Assembly: GCA_030614715.1 (NCBI GenBank)
Contig: JAUWTM010000017.1
Span: 1-39,915, forward strand
DNA from: Planctomycetota bacterium
GTDB taxonomy: Bacteria; JAJVIF01; JAPKYR01
Length of the DNA stretch: 39,915 bases
Direction of reading: 5' to 3'
In this document: positions 38,151 to 39,915 of the stretch, one piece after another
Numbering within the stretch: position 1 is the stretch's first letter
Layout: each line of letters begins with the position of its first letter
Program-made: the position numbers and the translations under genes
Notes under the pieces: model-generated
Told to the model about the DNA's origin: nothing
The model's input: the letters and a program-made list of their open reading frames with translations, nothing else
The model's database searches: none

Positions 38151-39915
38151 ATGCCAATTCGGACCGGAAACATGCGGTTAATCCTGACAACAATACTGGC
38201 AGTCGTGGTCTCGGGCATTCTAATGCTCGGCTGTGGTGGGAACAGCTCACCGGTTGTGCCCGATGACAATTCGGATTATCCGGATACCCCGCGTGAGGTC
38301 CTGACAGCGTTTGCCGAGGCTTGCGAGACGGGTGATGTGGATGCTGCCTGCGGTTTTCTGTTGAATCCGCAGAGGTGGCGGATTTCGATGGAAAATGCGC
38401 GAGATATCCTTCCCTTCTACGGTCGCGCGTTGAGAGATTCAATCGAGACCCGGAGGGAAAGGGATTGTTATAGATACCGGGTGAGGCTGCGGCATCCGGA
38501 CGATCCGCAGGGGAGGGAGATCGAGAGCAGGATCTTTGTTGTTCGGATCAGGGGATTCGATGGCCGGGTCAGTCGCTGGGGGATCGATTTCACGTATCCC
38601 GGCGACGGCCAGGGGGAAGGCAGGAGAAAGCATGCCGCGATCAACCGGACCGGGCTTCTTCCGGAGTCGGAGCGGTCGGGTCAGTGGGGTACGCTTTATA
38701 CTCACGCGAGCATACTGTCTCGCGCGATCATGGTTTATTACACAATCATGTACCCTGAGGATCATGAATTCACGGCCACATGGGGCTATTTCAATCCTGA
38801 AAATCACCACATCGACGCACTGGTTGAACATCCGGGTCCGATCGATACGATCCTGTTTTTCGACTATGATAACTACGAATCGATGCCGCCCGAAGCTGTC
38901 TTCGATCTGAACGTGGCTATCGCGCTCGTTCAGGCCGGAAGTGCGGATGAGGACGTCTTTGTCGGGGAGTACAACGAGGACGGATCGATCAATTTCCTGA
39001 GGGATGTCGAGCTGACCTTTGACGGGTCGCTCCTTTTCAGTACAACGAATGGTTTCGGTGAGGACGATGACACGTTCTTCAAAGGATTCGCGCACTTCCT
39101 GACGCCCGAGACACAGAGCATAACTGAAACCACGTTCTCCGAATTCGACGACGCGGGAATTCTTGGGGGAACCGGTGGAGCCGCAGTCGGTTCGGTCGAC
39201 TGGGCTCTCGGCGAGGGAGTGCTCGGACCGTACGATATCCTTGGCATGCTCGACCTGAGGGCGTCGCGGAACAGAAAGACGCTTCCCCGGGCGATCGATT
39301 TGTACCAGCAGGCACAGGATGCACCCAACGGCTGGATCGCCGCGGAGTACCTGGCTAATTCGTTCTACACGTTCGGATATACACTCCACCTTCTCGAGGA
39401 TCTGTCCACTCCTGCACATGTCCGTAACGACATGCACGGCGTCCCGATTATCTCATCCATTCCGGGGCTTGGAAGCCTTCAGCCCGATCCGATCGAGGAC
39501 TGGGGGGAGACGATGACCCAGACGTTTGTTGACGAGACACTGGACCTGTTCCGGGAGCTTGTAGCGGAGGGTAACAGGATCGAAAGAACCGGGGAAGGCT
39601 TCCCGGAGGACTGGATTCTTAATAATTTATACATGACAGCGGGGCATGGAGAGTATGCGGGTGTTGAGGCCCTGTTTGAATACAGTGCTTTGATTTCGAA
39701 CCGGATGTGCTTCTCCGAGGACACGATCTATGTGAGCACGAACGGGGACGCTGCAAATACCGACTATTATCCGTACCTGACGGAACTCGACCTGGATTTC
39801 TTCGGGAAGACAGTGCTGAGGGGAAGTCCCGGGTCGGCTGTTTCGGACGATGAGTACCTTGTTGCTGTCGGGAACGGCATGTTCGATGTCTGGAGGAGCT
39901 GGTTCTGGACGACTA
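38151..39915 (+). CDS. lipoprotein with NTF2-like region and zinc-phospholipase-C-like motif (3' partial)
   Basis: 588 codons are visible and the frame is open at the window edge. The ATG at 38151 has GAGGTGG six nt upstream. A lipoprotein signal ends at C28 (ILMLGC), followed by GGNSSPVVPDDNS. Residues about 45-150 (PREVLTAFAEACETGDVDAA, then VRIRGFDGRVSRW) resemble an NTF2/SnoaL-type fold. Further on, LHLLEDLSTPAHVRND (about 412-427) carries H413, D417 and H423 in the spacing H-x3-D-x5-H. This matches the metal-binding motif of zinc-dependent phospholipase C and HET-C-like proteins. Other ligands cannot be assigned by eye. Probably an outer-membrane lipoprotein; a hydrolase role is only suggested. 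Confidence 0.7.
   Translation, partial: MPIRTGNMRLILTTILAVVVSGILMLGCGGNSSPVVPDDNSDYPDTPREVLTAFAEACETGDVDAACGFLLNPQRWRISMENARDILPFYGRALRDSIETRRERDCYRYRVRLRHPDDPQGREIESRIFVVRIRGFDGRVSRWGIDFTYPGDGQGEGRRKHAAINRTGLLPESERSGQWGTLYTHASILSRAIMVYYTIMYPEDHEFTATWGYFNPENHHIDALVEHPGPIDTILFFDYDNYESMPPEAVFDLNVAIALVQAGSADEDVFVGEYNEDGSINFLRDVELTFDGSLLFSTTNGFGEDDDTFFKGFAHFLTPETQSITETTFSEFDDAGILGGTGGAAVGSVDWALGEGVLGPYDILGMLDLRASRNRKTLPRAIDLYQQAQDAPNGWIAAEYLANSFYTFGYTLHLLEDLSTPAHVRNDMHGVPIISSIPGLGSLQPDPIEDWGETMTQTFVDETLDLFRELVAEGNRIERTGEGFPEDWILNNLYMTAGHGEYAGVEALFEYSALISNRMCFSEDTIYVSTNGDAANTDYYPYLTELDLDFFGKTVLRGSPGSAVSDDEYLVAVGNGMFDVWRSWFWTT

Noticed and set aside
38439-39437. 332-aa minus-strand frame opposite the last lipoprotein gene
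   Set aside because: It is the antisense shadow of a plus-strand gene that has a ribosome site, a lipobox and a recognisable metal motif.

Overview
The window is a stretch of chromosome of roughly even base composition from a Gram-negative bacterium. Evidence for an outer membrane is a kdsD-type arabinose-5-phosphate isomerase (KDO/LPS pathway) and many lipobox signal peptides. No rRNA or other taxonomic marker is present, and I cannot name the organism. Very large lipoproteins built from protease, Ig-like and beta-propeller modules, together with PAS-rich sensors, suggest an uncultured environmental lineage; that is an inference.

Layout. 3-989 is the 3' end of a large, probably secreted protein, followed by a strong terminator. 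1054-1449 is repeat-rich intergenic DNA, then kdsD (1450-2454). 2644-13469 holds three tandem subtilisin-like (S8) lipoprotein genes; the middle one is cut by an in-frame amber codon just after its lipobox. 13470-13974 holds a 22-bp-arm inverted repeat element and a candidate minus-strand small RNA. hypA-hypB (13975-15006) follow, then a second repeat cluster and a near-perfect terminator hairpin just before the ribosome site of a sodium:solute symporter (15471-17138). A minus-strand block (22555-17116) encodes an LRR protein, a 1171-aa Ig/propeller lipoprotein and a uridine-kinase-like enzyme.

22860-31003 carries a multi-PAS histidine kinase, mutS2, a cold-shock protein and a PAS-only protein. 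The two PAS proteins share a Cys-rich PAS motif. recF, a TPM-domain membrane protein and two ferritin-like proteins follow (31064-34023). A minus-strand operon (36591-34312) pairs two membrane proteins, one with a UBA-like N-terminus, with a FliA/WhiG-type sigma factor. The right end has a secreted propeller protein and a lipoprotein with a zinc-phospholipase-C-like metal motif that runs off the window.

Most notable signals: the amber codon in the middle protease; a post-lipobox motif shared by otherwise unrelated lipoproteins; three intergenic palindromic repeat families; a candidate sRNA with promoter and terminator; an attenuator-like hairpin before the symporter; C-rich leaderless-looking starts beside Shine-Dalgarno-led ones; and the sigma/UBA-like membrane operon.
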